From: Colocasia esculenta
Lineage: Eukaryota; Streptophyta; Magnoliopsida; Alismatales; Araceae
Direction: 5' to 3'
NCBI GenBank assembly: GCA_014218235.1
Contig: CM024760.1
Coordinates: 11,140,049-11,204,048, forward strand
Length of the DNA: 64,000 nucleotides
In this document: piece after piece, positions 1 to 11,986 of the stretch
Layout: every line of letters begins with the position of its first letter
Numbering within the stretch: position 1 is the first letter of the stretch
Program-made: the position numbers and the translations under genes
Notes under the pieces: model-generated
Database searches by the model: none
What the model was told of the DNA's origin: nothing
Seen by the model: the letters and a program-made list of their open reading frames with translations, nothing else

Positions 1-3000
1 GGCTCACGTGTGAAGCCCAACGTAAAGATGGGCCGCTCGCAACCAGAAAGCGGATGGACAAAAGGGAAGAAAGGTGGGAAGGGGACGGGGGTAAACAACA
101 GATCAAATTTCCCCTTCGGCCTTAATTCCCCAGACTCCTCTCTCTATCTCCCCCTCCCTTCTTTTCTTGTCTCGCTCCCACACCACAACCCCCCGCCGGC
201 TAGCCCAGTCGAACGTTCTCCACACTCTGTTTTTGCCCGTGTGTGGTGCCTCTCTCCCTCTCCTCTGAAGAATCCCTCTCCCTCGTGCCTCTTTATGCCG
301 TTGTGGCAAGAGCAGTGTGAGTTAGATGATCATTGGGAGGGGGTCTCGGGGGGTATTTATACCCGTTGCCGCTGTGGGGCTTACGGATGAGCCCTCCCCC
401 TGCTCTCTCTCTCTAATCTGTTTTGTTCGTATTACTCATATCCGCTTGCTCTCTCTCTCTCTCTACGCCCTTCCACTATTAAAGTGAATTATTAGTCATA
501 AATAATAACGATCACGAAAGAGCAGAGGAGGAGACGGAGAGAGAGAGAAGAATTGGCGGCTGGGACGGCGCGCCCTTGGGTGTGCTACGCGTATAATTGT
601 GCCGCTCTGATCCTCCAGAGCAGAGCGCCTCCGCTGCCAGCCAGCGCAGCCGTTCTACTCCGCCGCGGCTGCTTGCACACCTTAGACGTCTACTTCCTCC
701 GCCGCCTCTGCTCTCTACGCCTATACCGCCACCGGATAATTCCGTCTCGCATGGAAACCCAGGTCCTGGGCGCACGAACGATACAGATATTACAGCGGTC
801 AACATCGGAATGAGATCACGGTATGGGACAGGGTTCAATTGACCAGTGCTTACCAGGAGACGGGAGGGTGAATAAAACTACGTAACATGCAATTGCTGTA
901 CAAGCCCAGTATCATATTTATTTATTTATATGACCATAGCATATTAATGAGCGGCGCCAATAGTGATGTGGACATGTATTAAATGGCACCACGTCTGCAC
1001 ATATTCACGTACCGCAGCCCATAAAAAGAGAAATTTAGAGGGAAGGTGAAGTAGTTGGTGTGAGTGGATGTTCTCCTTCATCTCCTCTTACTTTTTATTT
1101 ACTCTAAGATAATTTTTTTTTTTAACAGGTAGAGAGACGGGAGCGGGGCCCACATCTCCACTTCCTCTCATCATGATCACGATCGGCAACAGCGGCTAAA
1201 CTGCCGCCGGATGGGCAGGGGACGTGGCAGAACAGCCGCCATCTGCTGGCGGCCGCGATGCCCTCAGCGCCGCGCCCTTGGCGGACTTGGACGGGGGGAC
1301 ACGTGGAGGTCCAGCGGCGGGGGCGTCGAAAACGGCCAGAATTATTAGAGGGCCTCTCCCGTCCCGGTTCCGGTGCCCCGCTGGACCTCGGAGAGAGAGA
1401 GACGGCTCCGTACCTGGACGGCGACGCCATGGGCGTCCCGGGGACACGTCGGGGACATGTCGGGGCGGGACGCGGGCCACGCCGGGGCGGCGCTGCGAGG
1501 GAGGGGGGAAGAAAGGATACGGACGTGGGGGCGCCGTGCATGGCCGTTGGGTTGTTCTTTAACAGCCGTCCGTCCAAAGGTAGGTGTGGTGGCCATTTTT
1601 AATTGCCCATCCACGGGAAGCCGTTTCGTCCGACAGCGATCGAGGCCCTCGCCGTGGGCATGCCGTTTCCGACGCCAATCACTACACGATGCGGCTGATC
1701 ATCTCATCTCGCAGCCGCTCTGCCACCCTCTCTTCTGAAACCCACACAAGCTAAGCTACAGCTAGTAACTAGTTCTGCATTGTGCCCGAAAGGGACCGGC
1801 AATCATAAGACTCTGAGCTGGTGACTAGAATGACGGAGAAGGGACCTTCTTTAGATCTATCACCGCATCAAGATCCTGTTTAACTATTGAGTACCTAAAC
1901 TTGTTTTGGAGACGGCTACAGGCCACAATGGCCGGCCATAAGCTCACAGACCAAGTCGTAAAGATAGCACCAAATGAGGTCTGTTCACGGGCATTGCGTT
2001 GGGAGGGGTGTGGGGGCGATGACATGAAGACGGCTGTCGTTAGAGTGCATAGACGATTTGTTGTCGGCTTGACCATTTCGGACAACTCCCGTGGGAAAGC
2101 CGCCAGCTAGGTAGCCCTCCAGTATTTGATCCGAGAACTGCGACAGGACAGGAGGCGCTCGTCCGAAAGATAGCGGCTGCCCAACTAATCGACTACCTCG
2201 ACCGACCAGAGAGGTGGATAGTAATGGTGGCTCCCGCGAATCCTCGTCTAGAACCGGCCATGACCGTCCACGGGATACTTATCTGTGCTATATATATATG
2301 CTAAAGATAGAGTTTTGTTGTGTGTGGACCAACGTGGGTTTCATCCCTACAGCATTGTCGATTTGGTGATCGGTGAACATCATGTTGTTTCAAGCTCTCG
2401 ATTTGGTGCCGTGGAGTCTCTTCGCAGAAGGAAGACGACACATCGCTTGCACTTAATGCGGAACAGGAACGGGGAAGCGGTCATGGAGTGAAGGCGACGG
2501 CCGCGGTGGTGATGGCGGACCACAACGGAGGCGGCGCCATGGCAGCAGGCCATGAGGACAGTGACCCAATGCGCGCTAATTAGCCTCAGTCAACGTCAAC
2601 TTGCAATTTCGGCGAACGGAGAAGGTCTCGATCCTTATGTCATCCATGGTCGCTCGTCCGTGTCATGAGACTATAAATAGTAATCTTGGGTCAGATGACA
2701 CTATACTAGTCTTTGGTCAGATGACTCATGACCCGGCCGGCCGGCGGTGGAACACGAGCACCACCTTCCCGGATGTTGCCTTTGTCCTCACACCCACTCA
2801 AGGGATGGAGCACCCCATATTTTCTTCAACTTGGGCGCAAGCAAAGCCAGCGTCAGGGGACCGCCACTCATGACTTATATTATTCAACTTTTAGGGCAGT
2901 CCATCCAAGGGTGGTTGCTATCATTGGTGCCACCATTTTAGTATAATTAATCCCAACTATCAGGTAGCCGACGAGGCATCAGCATTACACGGTCCGTTAA

Positions 3001-3586
3001 TGCCGTTTGTACCCTTGTGGAGACCGGGGGACCTAAAGGGGTGTGGACGGGAGTTCTTCCTAATGGGTGTCGAGCGAAGGTGCATGGATTGGAGGTATAT
3101 ATATTGTTCCTTCGTTGCATGGGCCAGAGGAGAGAAAAGAATAAGATATCAGAAAGGAAGTGGCACTGGGGGCGTGGGCGGGGACAAAGTTGATCCCCTC
3201 GACACGTTCAAATCTGTAAGAGGAGGGATCCCCCCTCCGGCCCTCCCCCTGCCGAGATCCGGCTAGCACTCCGTACTAGAATCATATTATTAGCTCCAAT
3301 CAGCTGGAGCCAATCACAACCCGGCGAGGCGAGAACCGACACGGCCGCGGAGTTCCTCTCCATGTCTCCTCCCCAACGTCCACACCCCTGCAAAAATTTA
3401 AGAGCCGGAGAGTGGGGAAGCATGCATGCGTGCACCCCCAGGGACAAACAGACAAGACTACCCAATTAGATAATAACCAGCTCGCACCAACTTCTTCAGC
3501 AATGTTTCGCGTCTCGTTGTAGCTACCAACAAGGTGCATCAGAATGCGTAGTCTACTATATACGCTAATTGGTACGCACTCTTTTG
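1..3586. other. Intergenic DNA, no supported gene
   Basis: I see no ORF with a recognisable domain here. The first 40 bases look promoter-like: a CACGTG G-box at 5-10 and a TGGGCC site-II-type motif at 29-34, followed by a pyrimidine-rich tract at about 120-300 that could be the leader of a plus-strand transcript. A GC-rich island spans about 1130-1570; several overlapping ORFs are open in it on both strands, which is a composition effect. The rest is mixed-composition spacer. A promoter or first exon could be hidden here, but nothing fixes a coding frame. Confidence 0.4.
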
Positions 3587-3633
3587 TGAGTGTGTGTGTG
3601 TGTTTTTTTTTTTTTTTTGGGGGAGGGGGGGGT
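3587..3633. repeat. Compound simple repeat (GT)n-(T)n-(G)n
   Basis: A GT dinucleotide run passes directly into a T homopolymer of about 16 and then into a G-rich run broken by one A. It is a compound microsatellite with no sign of function. Confidence 0.85.
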
Positions 3634-3733
3634 ACTTAGAAGGTAACTACTAGCTAGCTTGGGGAAAATGGGTCCCGAGGGGAGAAGGACATGGCTCGAG
3701 AAATGATGGATGGGGAATTAGTTAAGAGAATAC

Positions 3734-3903
3734 TTAGTGCACACCCATGGTGGTATTAAGTTGGGCAAATCCAATAAAAGTGTGCCACCAACCCTTAAGG
3801 TTGGAAAACCAAGAGATGAGGTATTATTATAATCCCTCATCCCTTGACATGGCGCACCGTCATAGGGTGTGCCCAACTTAGTACACACCAAAGTGTGCAC
3901 TAA
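3734..3903. mobile_element. MITE-like foldback element, 170 bp
   Basis: The ends form a perfect 11-bp terminal inverted repeat: TTAGTGCACAC at 3734-3744 and its complement at 3893-3903. The similarity continues inward imperfectly, since both arms contain an AAGTTGGGCA-like block and the centre (about 3815-3845) is itself near-palindromic. Length and foldback structure fit a non-autonomous DNA transposon. I see no convincing target duplication, so the superfamily is open. Confidence 0.65.
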
Positions 3904-3974
3904 ATATTACTCATTAGTTAAAATGGTCGCGCGAGCTCGTCTTCCTTCCTTCCCTTCTCCTTGTCTTACTAGGG

Positions 3975-4170
3975 TAAAACACGTACAGACACTCGGTTGG
4001 CTAAATTTTGATCTGTACAACAGGTTTAGAATTCAATAATATTCAAGATCTACATTTAAATTTTATATATTTATAAATTTCTTAAAATCACTTAATAATT
4101 CTGACAAATTTGAGAATCAAATTTTTGTGATCTTAGGACGAACCGTCCTACCAACTAAACCACTTGTTGT
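3975..4170 (-). mobile_element. Possible tRNA-derived SINE fragment
   Basis: On the minus strand the 5' part has a good RNA polymerase III A-box, TGGTTTAGTTGG (complement of 4151-4162). About 30 bases further is a degenerate B-box-like stretch (complement of about 4109-4121). It is followed by about 130 bp of AT-rich sequence. This layout fits a tRNA-related SINE head. There is no clear 3' tail or target duplication, so this is tentative. Confidence 0.3.
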
Positions 4171-7100
4171 GTATGGACGTTCACTCATTTGTGGTAGACC
4201 TTTACGCGGCTTTCTTGTCACCGAGAGACCCCAAATTGACCACAGAGTGCGCCACGCCAGGCCTGGGGTCAAGGGGGAGGGGGAGCACTAGGCACTAAAA
4301 TACTCGTCAATATATAAGGTGTCACTTTGCATGTAGGTAGTCCAAGCTGTTTCTTTTATCTCATTAGAATACAAAATCCCTTCTTTCCGGCCACGGGAGG
4401 CTGACCGCGAAGGTTCCCCTCCTCACTCAAACCCTACAACGACCCCTTAACCGGAACTGCACATCTGTTTGGCGTTGTTACTTTAATCATCAACACCAGC
4501 CACTTGGTTCAAACATACTCTGGCCCACTCCTGGAAAGGTGGGGAGGGAAGGTCAACATTGGAGTCATATATAAGGTATACGTACGTACGACGGGGATGT
4601 ATACTTAAGCATCATTAATTTGATGTATGCTTTAACTCTTTAAGGCTGGGGAGGGCGAGCCATCCCTCACCACACCCCATGCACACCCACCCGGGCCACC
4701 ACATGATGGGAGCATTAAAACCACGGGCACCCCTGCCGCACCCCCGCCCTGGCCAATGTGGTCGCTGTTTACCCGTGGTGGCCCGAGCCACCGCCGCCCC
4801 ACCAGGGGGCTGCGCCCATTCCCTTTGGGGGCTCGGTGGGGGTGGTGGAGCCCATCTGGCCGCCACCGTGGGCGCACGGGCCAGGCATGGGGAAATGGCA
4901 GGTCTACTGGCATTGAAGGGCCGCCGTGGTTGTCAGGACGTCGCGGCCACGTATGGGCGCGTCCACACGCCCGTGTCGGCAACGGCCGCAATCCTGTGAA
5001 GCGGGTCCTGCCGGGTTCTGCAGTACCTATGGGCTGGCCGGACGCGAATAGCAACTCTTGCCTTCTTGGTGAATCGGGTTTGCGAGGAGAGGGGTTATCC
5101 AATCCCTTGTTGCCCACATTGTTTTGTATGTAGTTCGGGTAATAAAGGTGTTGGAGGAGAAAGAAAATGTGTGTGGATGGCGACTTTCACATGATTGATG
5201 GGAGGTGCTCAGGATCTTAATATATAGCCCATGATTTAACCAATCATGGAAATCATATATATAGTTATAATCCATGGGCCAATAAATATTAAGAAATATT
5301 TTTTTTTACTTATAAAATATATTTATTGCATTTGAGAAGCTTAATGCGACATTTGTATCTGAGTCGAGTTATTCAAATAAACTAGTTAGAAATATGCCAA
5401 CAATTATTTCTCTTTCGGAAGACCTCTTATTGGGCATGCATAATATGTTACTAACGGATTGTCTAATAAGAGACCTAAGTCAAGTACAGTTCAAAAATAT
5501 AATAAATGTTTCTCATATATAGATACATATTTTGATGATGTAATAACTAGGAATGATGGCCGTATTGGGCAGACCCTTGTTATTTGCCGTCACTGAAACA
5601 GGAGCTGGATGATACGGGGTTTAACATCAGATATCTTATACTCCGTCAAGACATGTTAGAGCGTTAATGGGTTCTGAAGAATGATTCAGTACTGGGAGAT
5701 ATCAGACAATTTATAATTAAAGCGATCTTCTAATGATATTAATAAGATTCATGTTTTACTAGTCAATTAATTGTTTGATGATCAGGCATATATATTGAAA
5801 CTGCTCATGACGGGGTGTCCGTACCTCTGCTTTGTGATCAACGTTCTGTTCATGCGGAAGCAACAATCGACATGATTTCATTTCTTTAATACGTATCGTG
5901 TACGAACTTTCCCCCCAAAAATACAAAATTCTTCGGAACCCTGCTTTGGGGAATATGATAATTAAAGTTGACCATGCATTTGCGGATAAATAAATTTGTC
6001 AGGCTTTCAAAAATCAGTGCCAAACTTGGGACTGGATTTCCAAGCAGCGTCATACGTATACGCATATTTCTTCAAATGACGTTTAAGATAATTAAGTACT
6101 ATCTCAGGTAATGATGTTATTCCGCCGCCACACCTATCTCCCCCTAGCTTCTATCCGCATTTCCAATGAAGAAATTAAGAGTTGGATTTGCCTATATATC
6201 GAGGAGGTACATTAATCCAAAATAGGTTTCTGTTTTTTTTATCAAACTGAGAAAAGTGAAAATGTGGGTTTAATTAACCATGTGAGGATAGCTTAACCAA
6301 GTTATACCTTAGCCGGCACGTTATGAAAACAATGTAAGAATAAAACTAACTTTTAAAGAAGTGAATAAAATAGGGTAATTAATGAAAAAATATTAGTATA
6401 ACAAATTTCATTGTCTTTGGTCAATTAGCTAGTAGCACTTTTGGTGCAAAGTTTCATATTTTGGGGGCCCGAAACTTAAGGTGTTACACATATGTAATTC
6501 CTCGCTTTTGATCTTCTAGGGCTATAACTTTTCCCTTTCTATCTTTCTTTGCCAAACATTCCTAGATAAGTTGCACCTCTGCCAATTCTACTGCAGGGCC
6601 TATATTTGGAACCTTGAAAGGTCTTCCTCAACTACTTGTAGTTAGTAGAAGTAGTGGGACGGGAATAGAAGTGGTTGTTAATACTTTTCCACAAGGAAGT
6701 GACAAAGTTTTCCATTGGGCTAAGGGAGGTTTCACAAAGCTGGATGAAAAAGTCTATTTTGTAGCATTAAGTTCTTCTCTCAAGGGTAGCCATATTAGTC
6801 AAGAACACTTTTCATGATGGGGAGATTACTTTAGAAATTATCTTATCTATGGATCCATGATAGGATTTTTCTTTTCCAAGAAGCGAAATTTTCAATTGAG
6901 ATTTAATATATACTCAGATAAGATTTCTCTAACCTTACTTTATTTATTTATTTTTTTACTACGAAAGAAAAAAAAAACAGCTTTCGTTTCTAAAAGAATA
7001 TTAAAGGACTTTCAAAATCCTTTCTCCTCCATATATACGTGAGAATTAGAGTCATTGTATCAACAATTTCATGACTCCTTTCAAGTACTCGTTGGTTTTT

Positions 7101-7979
7101 TCTTCCCTTTTCCTAATGTCATCATCTCCATTCCTCCTCTTCACCCAATATATAGATCATCAATAGCAACGAGTACGCTGTCTTTCTCCCTATTTTCTCC
7201 AATAAAGATAAATGAAATGAGTTCGTTTTCTTTTCCTCACTTTTTTTTTCTTCTTTCCATTTTGGGGGTTACGTAGCTTACTCAATCATAAGTAGGTAAT
7301 TATGAAACTTTTTTTTTTTAAGTAGGTAAGTATGGAGAAGGAAATTTGCATGAAATCTAGATTCCTTAATTTAATTATCACACCTTTCATGGTTGAGAAG
7401 TTAAACCCTTCATTAATTTAATTACACCAAGTTGAAATCTTAGGTTTCGTGTTTGTTTGCCCCCATATTCAAGTGAACCTCTGCAACCTTGCGGGACTTG
7501 GGATGCATCGTACGTGACCTGCATTAAGTTTTATGAAGATCATGAAACACAACATATATGTTTAGGGAACGCAAATTATATAGATAAAAAGTTAAACTCT
7601 AACATCCGTCCGAATTTTACAGGTCTTCGTCCGCACCAATTTTTATCTGTTCTCTCTCCCTCAACTATCAAGTGGGAATTTACTCGGTCCAGTATCGAAC
7701 AGCGGGAATCTTCTCCAACACATACCAAGCCTGATCAGTTGTGGATACATTAATTCATGCCAAAGGGACTAGCTACTGGAGAGAGTTCAAGACATGAAAC
7801 CCTAACCCTACAAGAAGCAACTGAAGGACCTGGCTAAGGACCTAGAAAGTTGGATATATTCAGATAAAAGACCTAGCTTGAGAGAACTAATTACTAATGT
7901 CCCCCTGACCATGGTTTCTCTCTATATCTTACGGCCTTATTCTAAAGCTTGAAACTTTTAAGAAAAAGGACGGTGGGGT
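4171..7979. other. Intergenic DNA, no supported gene
   Basis: AT-rich spacer with one GC-rich block at 4640-5020 that is open in several frames on both strands and shows no domain. A 67-codon plus-strand ORF at 6614-6817 has protein-like composition, and the frame stays open a little upstream of its ATG, so it could be the last exon or a decayed fragment of a gene; I do not recognise the family. No RNA gene was seen. Confidence 0.4.
7797..7810 (+). promoter_or_regulatory. Telo-box (two telomere-type repeats)
   Basis: AAACCCTAACCCTA is two units of the plant telomere repeat. Telo-boxes are known cis-elements of plant ribosomal-protein and other growth-related promoters. This one lies about 170 bp left of the CACTA element 1 insertion and has no identifiable gene next to it, so its role is unknown. 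Confidence 0.4.
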
Positions 7980-8008
7980 ATGCACCACAAGAAAATGCGG
8001 AATTTTTG

Positions 8009-8365
8009 ACGGACTGAATCCGTCGGAAATCCGACGGTATTCCGTCGGAAATGAGCCCTTCCGACCGATTTCCGTCAAAAGTCCGTCGGAAACGATCCGT
8101 CGGAAACAATTGGTCAGAAATTTCCGACGGATAACATATCCGTCGGAATTCGGTCGGCAACTCCGACGGATATATCGGTAGGAAAAATGGTCGGTATTTA
8201 CCGACGGTTTATCCGTCGGCAAATACGTCGGTATATCGGTCCGTAAATGCTGACACATTTTCGGTCGGAAACCATCTGTCAGCATATTCCGACGGAATTA
8301 CCGACGGATATTTCGGTCGGTAATTCCGACGGATAATGAACCGTCGGTAAATCCGTCGGAAATTA
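8009..8365. repeat. Subterminal repeats, 3' end of CACTA element 1
   Basis: More than fifteen copies of a motif around TCCGTCGGAAAT, in both orientations, many as head-to-head pairs. In En/Spm the TNPA protein binds such subterminal motifs to bring the ends together; by analogy these are the binding sites of the TNPA-like protein. Several copies have decayed. Confidence 0.9.
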
Positions 8366-8527
8366 AACCATATATTTTTTTTAAAATTAGAAAATAAAAA
8401 TGGTTTGTGAACCCTGCTACAATGTCAAACCTGCTACAATATTCATAAATTTAACAAATACTTACAATCAATATAATATCATAACATACAATAAATATAA
8501 AATCATACAGAATAATGAATACAAATA

Positions 8528-11500
8528 TCAAGATAAATCTGCTGGATCGTCTGCTGTCCCTGCCTCGTCATCGTTTGGAGCTGGATCCTATATTAAAACA
8601 AATTAAAATGAGAAACATTAATAATAAATAAAAGACATACATTATTTTCAATAGTGAAATTTAAAACTTGTGATACAATAGTATTTTTAGATCCGTTATA
8701 TGACGTTGGGTGTTTTTAGATCGATCGTTTGAATGGCCAGGCCAATCCGGAGATCCAAATTGGATTCCGTCATTTTCTACACGTCGCTTTAACCCACCCG
8801 GTCGTATCGTAGAAAACGGCACGTCGATCCGATCCCTATTTGGGATTTTGGACACCCGGGTTGTGTGTGTTAAGGCTTTTATATGAAGTTGGGTGTTTTT
8901 AGATCGGTCGTTTGAATGGCCACACCAATCCGGAGATCCAAATTGGATTCCGTCAGTTTCTACACGTCGCTTTAACCCACCCGGTCGTGTCGGAGAAAAC
9001 GGCACGTCGATCCGATCCCTATTTGGGATTTTGGACCCCGGGTTGTGTGTGTTAAGGCTTTTATATGAAGTTAGGTGTTTTTAGATCGGTCGTTTGAATG
9101 GCCAGGCCAATCCGGAGATCCAAATGGATTCCGTCAGTTTCTACACGTCGCTTTAACCCACCCGGTCCTGTAGGAGAAAACGGCACGTCGATCCGATCCC
9201 TAGTTGGGATTTTGGACACCCGGGTTGTGTGTGTTAAGACTTTTATATGAAGTTGGGTGTTTTTAGATCGGTTGTTTGAATGGCCAGGCCAATCCGGAGA
9301 TCCAAATTGGATTCTGTCAGTTTCTACACGTCGCTTTAACCCACCCGGTCGTGTCGGAGAAAACGGCACGTCGATCCGATCCCTATTTGGGATTTTGGAC
9401 CCCCGGGTTGTGTGTGTTAAGGCTTTTATATGAAGTTGGGTGTTTTTAGATCGGTCGTTTGAATGGCCAGGCCAATCCGGAGATCCAAATTGGATTCCGT
9501 CAGTTTCTACACATCGCTTTAACCCACCCGGTCGTGTCGGAGAAAACGGCACGTCGATCGGATCCCTATTTGGGATTTTGGACCCCCGGGTTGTGTGTGT
9601 TAAGGCTTTTATATGAAGTTGGGTGTTTTTAGATCGGTCGTTTGAATGGCCAGGCCAATCCGGAGATCCAAATTGGATTCCGTCAGTTTCTACACGTCGC
9701 TTTAACCCACTCGGTCGTGTCGGAGAAAACGGCACGTCGATCCGATCCCTAGTTGGGATTTTGGACACCCGGGTTGTGTGTGTTAAGGTTTTTATATGAA
9801 GTTGGGTGTTTTTAGATCGGTCGTTTGAATGGCCAGGCCAATCCGGAGATCCAAATTGGATTCCGTCAGTTTCTACACGTCGCTTTAATCCACCCGGTCG
9901 TGTCGGAGAGAACGGCACGCCGATCCGATCCCTATTTTGGATTTTGGACCATCGGGTTGTGTGTTTTAACCTTTTATATATACTTGCTTGTTTTTACATC
10001 CGTCAATTGAATGCCCAACCCAATCCTAAGTATATGAAATTAATACTAATACTGACCTGAGCTGCTGGCTGTGTGGGGCGTACTCCCTGCATTATTGAGA
10101 GGAACTGTTGAAGCATATCGTTGAACTGCGTCTGTAGCTGTGCCCGCTGCGTCTCTATCTCTACCCGCTGCGCCTGCAGCTCTACCCGCTGCGTCTGTAG
10201 CTCTTCCCGCTGGGTCTGTAGCTCTGTACGTAGCTCCTCCCGAATGATGCCTCTAATGTCCTCTACACCACTGACGGGCGGCGCAGAAGATGAACACGCG
10301 TGTGCCGGAGGAGCGATCGAACTGGCATATGAGGACAACACTGGTTGAGTATCCAGGCTGTCCCCAAAGCCGTACACTCGGCCCTTCCTCGGCTCTCCCG
10401 CTGCCTCGACCCAAGCCTCTGCATCCAAGTCTGGCTGAGGAGTGCCCTCTGCATAACGCTCCGTCATCGTCCTGTCGTACCTCTCCTGCAAAATAAATTA
10501 AAATTAAATTATTAAAAATAAATTAATTTAATATCATAATTGAATTCAAAATTTATAGGTTGACTTACAACGATCGTGCGGGCACTCTCGCTAACATAGT
10601 CATCCGTCCCCTTCCGCTTATGAGTCCGATCAAATAACTCGCGAAAGGTAGGGGCACGCTCGAGCTCGTGATGCTTATAATTCAACGGACGTAGTTAGTT
10701 TGACAATAATAATCAATGTACTAAACAATTGAACAATATTATGCTTACCAATTTTTGATTGTGGGTCGCATAAGATATGGACCCACTAGTATGCACATTC
10801 TTCTCCGGATGAGTTGATCTGTTGCGTATGGCCGCCTGTGACCGCTGCTGCCATGGTCCAGCAGCCCATCGCTCACAAAGGGACTGCCAATAATCCTTCC
10901 TCAGCCAAGAAGGGCCGTCATCAAGCCAAGCCCTAGGATCCCTATTGCCTGTGCTCTTTTGCGCCTTGTCCCGGGCCTCCCACATCGACTTTCTTAAATT
11001 AGTCTGGGTAGTAGACTCCCAGACGGCTCGAACTCGAGGGAGATCCTCGGGTCTCGTGAATGTGAACCTCCGCTGTAAAGAAATGAAATTACTCAGCTTT
11101 CTGCACGAACATGTATAGTAATTAAATAAATGACAGATAGTTATCTAAGATTTAAAAATACCGTGAACATGTCAAATAACTGATCCCGGACGGACACCGG
11201 GAACTCTCTCCATGTGTCCATTGGTCCTGGAATATGTGCATGGACCAGCGTCGTAATATGACGGGAAGCAAAACCGGGATCTATCTTCCCCCTGCAATTG
11301 CACATTAATTTTGTACATGAAATGTATAACATCAATAACAAATAAAGTAAATTTGAACTGATCAACTTTACCCGGAGATCCAGCATGGATGCCGTCCCGG
11401 TAGCTAAGGGCCCCCCTCATCCGCTGCTGCATGCGGACCCTGGACCTCTGTTGAAGACAATTAAGCACACTATTGTTCGATAAATTGCAAGACAACAAAC

Positions 11501-11866
11501 ATACTAATGTATGGAAGCTGACACGTACCTGGTGGTGAGGAAGAAGGGAAAGGTGGCACTGCTCCCGTGCTCGGCGGGGAGGCGGTCGCTGAAATTTTTT
11601 TACACATTAGAAAATATAAATTTAACTTGAACAACAATATATACGTATACCTGCCGCATGGACGACCGGCGTGGACGGGGAGGCAGACGTCGACGCGGAG
11701 GCAGACCCTGCAAAATGAGCCTGTACGTTAGATCTGTCGTGAATTTATTATGAACAATAATATATAGAGTATTGTGTTTACATATACATATACCTGTCGT
11801 GGACGGGGTCCCGGACCCTCTGCCAACGGACGTAGAAACCGTCCGACTCCGTCCTCCACGTACCAT
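8528..11866 (-). pseudogene. TNPA-like (Transposase_24) gene of element 1, nine exons, one nonsense codon
   Basis: Exons inferred from splice sites and phase: 11794-11866, 11651-11707, 11529-11588, 11372-11447, 11162-11291, 10749-11072, 10569-10673, 10057-10485, 8528-8587. Together they give 1,314 nt in one consistent phase (437 codons plus stop). Exons 1-3 encode a Ser/Thr/Pro-rich N-terminus. Exons 5-7 hold the Transposase_24 core, with motifs RDKAQ, LCERWAAGPWQQRS, HTSGSISYATH and RELFDRTHKRKG. Exon 8 carries a coiled coil built on ELQTQR heptads. Exon 9 ends in the acidic tail DPAPNDDEAGTADDPADLS. The known En/Spm role is binding subterminal repeats. The only lesion I found is TAG at 11404-11406 in exon 4, where element 2 has CAG. 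The last intron (8588-10056) contains the 183-bp tandem array. Boundaries are predictions. Confidence 0.85.
8690..10010. repeat. 183-bp tandem array, about 7 copies, in the last TNPA intron
   Basis: The word TGTTTTTAGATC recurs at 8711, 8894, 9076, 9258, 9441, 9624 and 9807, with a degenerate copy at 9989; the spacing is 182-183 bp. Copies are highly similar. Each holds CCCACCCGGTCGTGTCGGAG and GATCCGATCCCTA words. The period equals 61 codons, so long ORFs appear in the array by chance. It lies between exon 8 and exon 9 of the TNPA-like gene. Confidence 0.95.
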
Positions 11867-11986
11867 ATCTCTCTTGAGATAAATAAACATACATCCAAAT
11901 TGTCATCAGCAATAAATTTTGAAGTAGCAATTTAATGTGAAAATTGATCAGCAATAACACGAAGTTCTTACAAAATATAAGGTATA

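Noticed and set aside
1122..1614. Overlapping GC-rich ORFs on both strands
   Set aside because: Many frames are open because of GC content; no domain, no splice pattern and no consistent codon bias.
4109..4170. Functional tRNA gene
   Set aside because: The A-box is good but the B-box is degenerate and no acceptor stem or cloverleaf can be drawn. A SINE head is more likely.
4615..5133. 161-codon minus ORF and its plus-strand partners
   Set aside because: Same reason: GC-rich block, open on both strands, no recognisable motif.
9061..9918. 285-codon minus-strand ORF, and the 276- and 209-codon plus-strand ORFs at 24263-26172
   Set aside because: They lie in the 183-bp tandem arrays, whose period is a multiple of three, so one open frame is copied along. 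The open strand differs between elements 1 and 2, which rules out a conserved protein.
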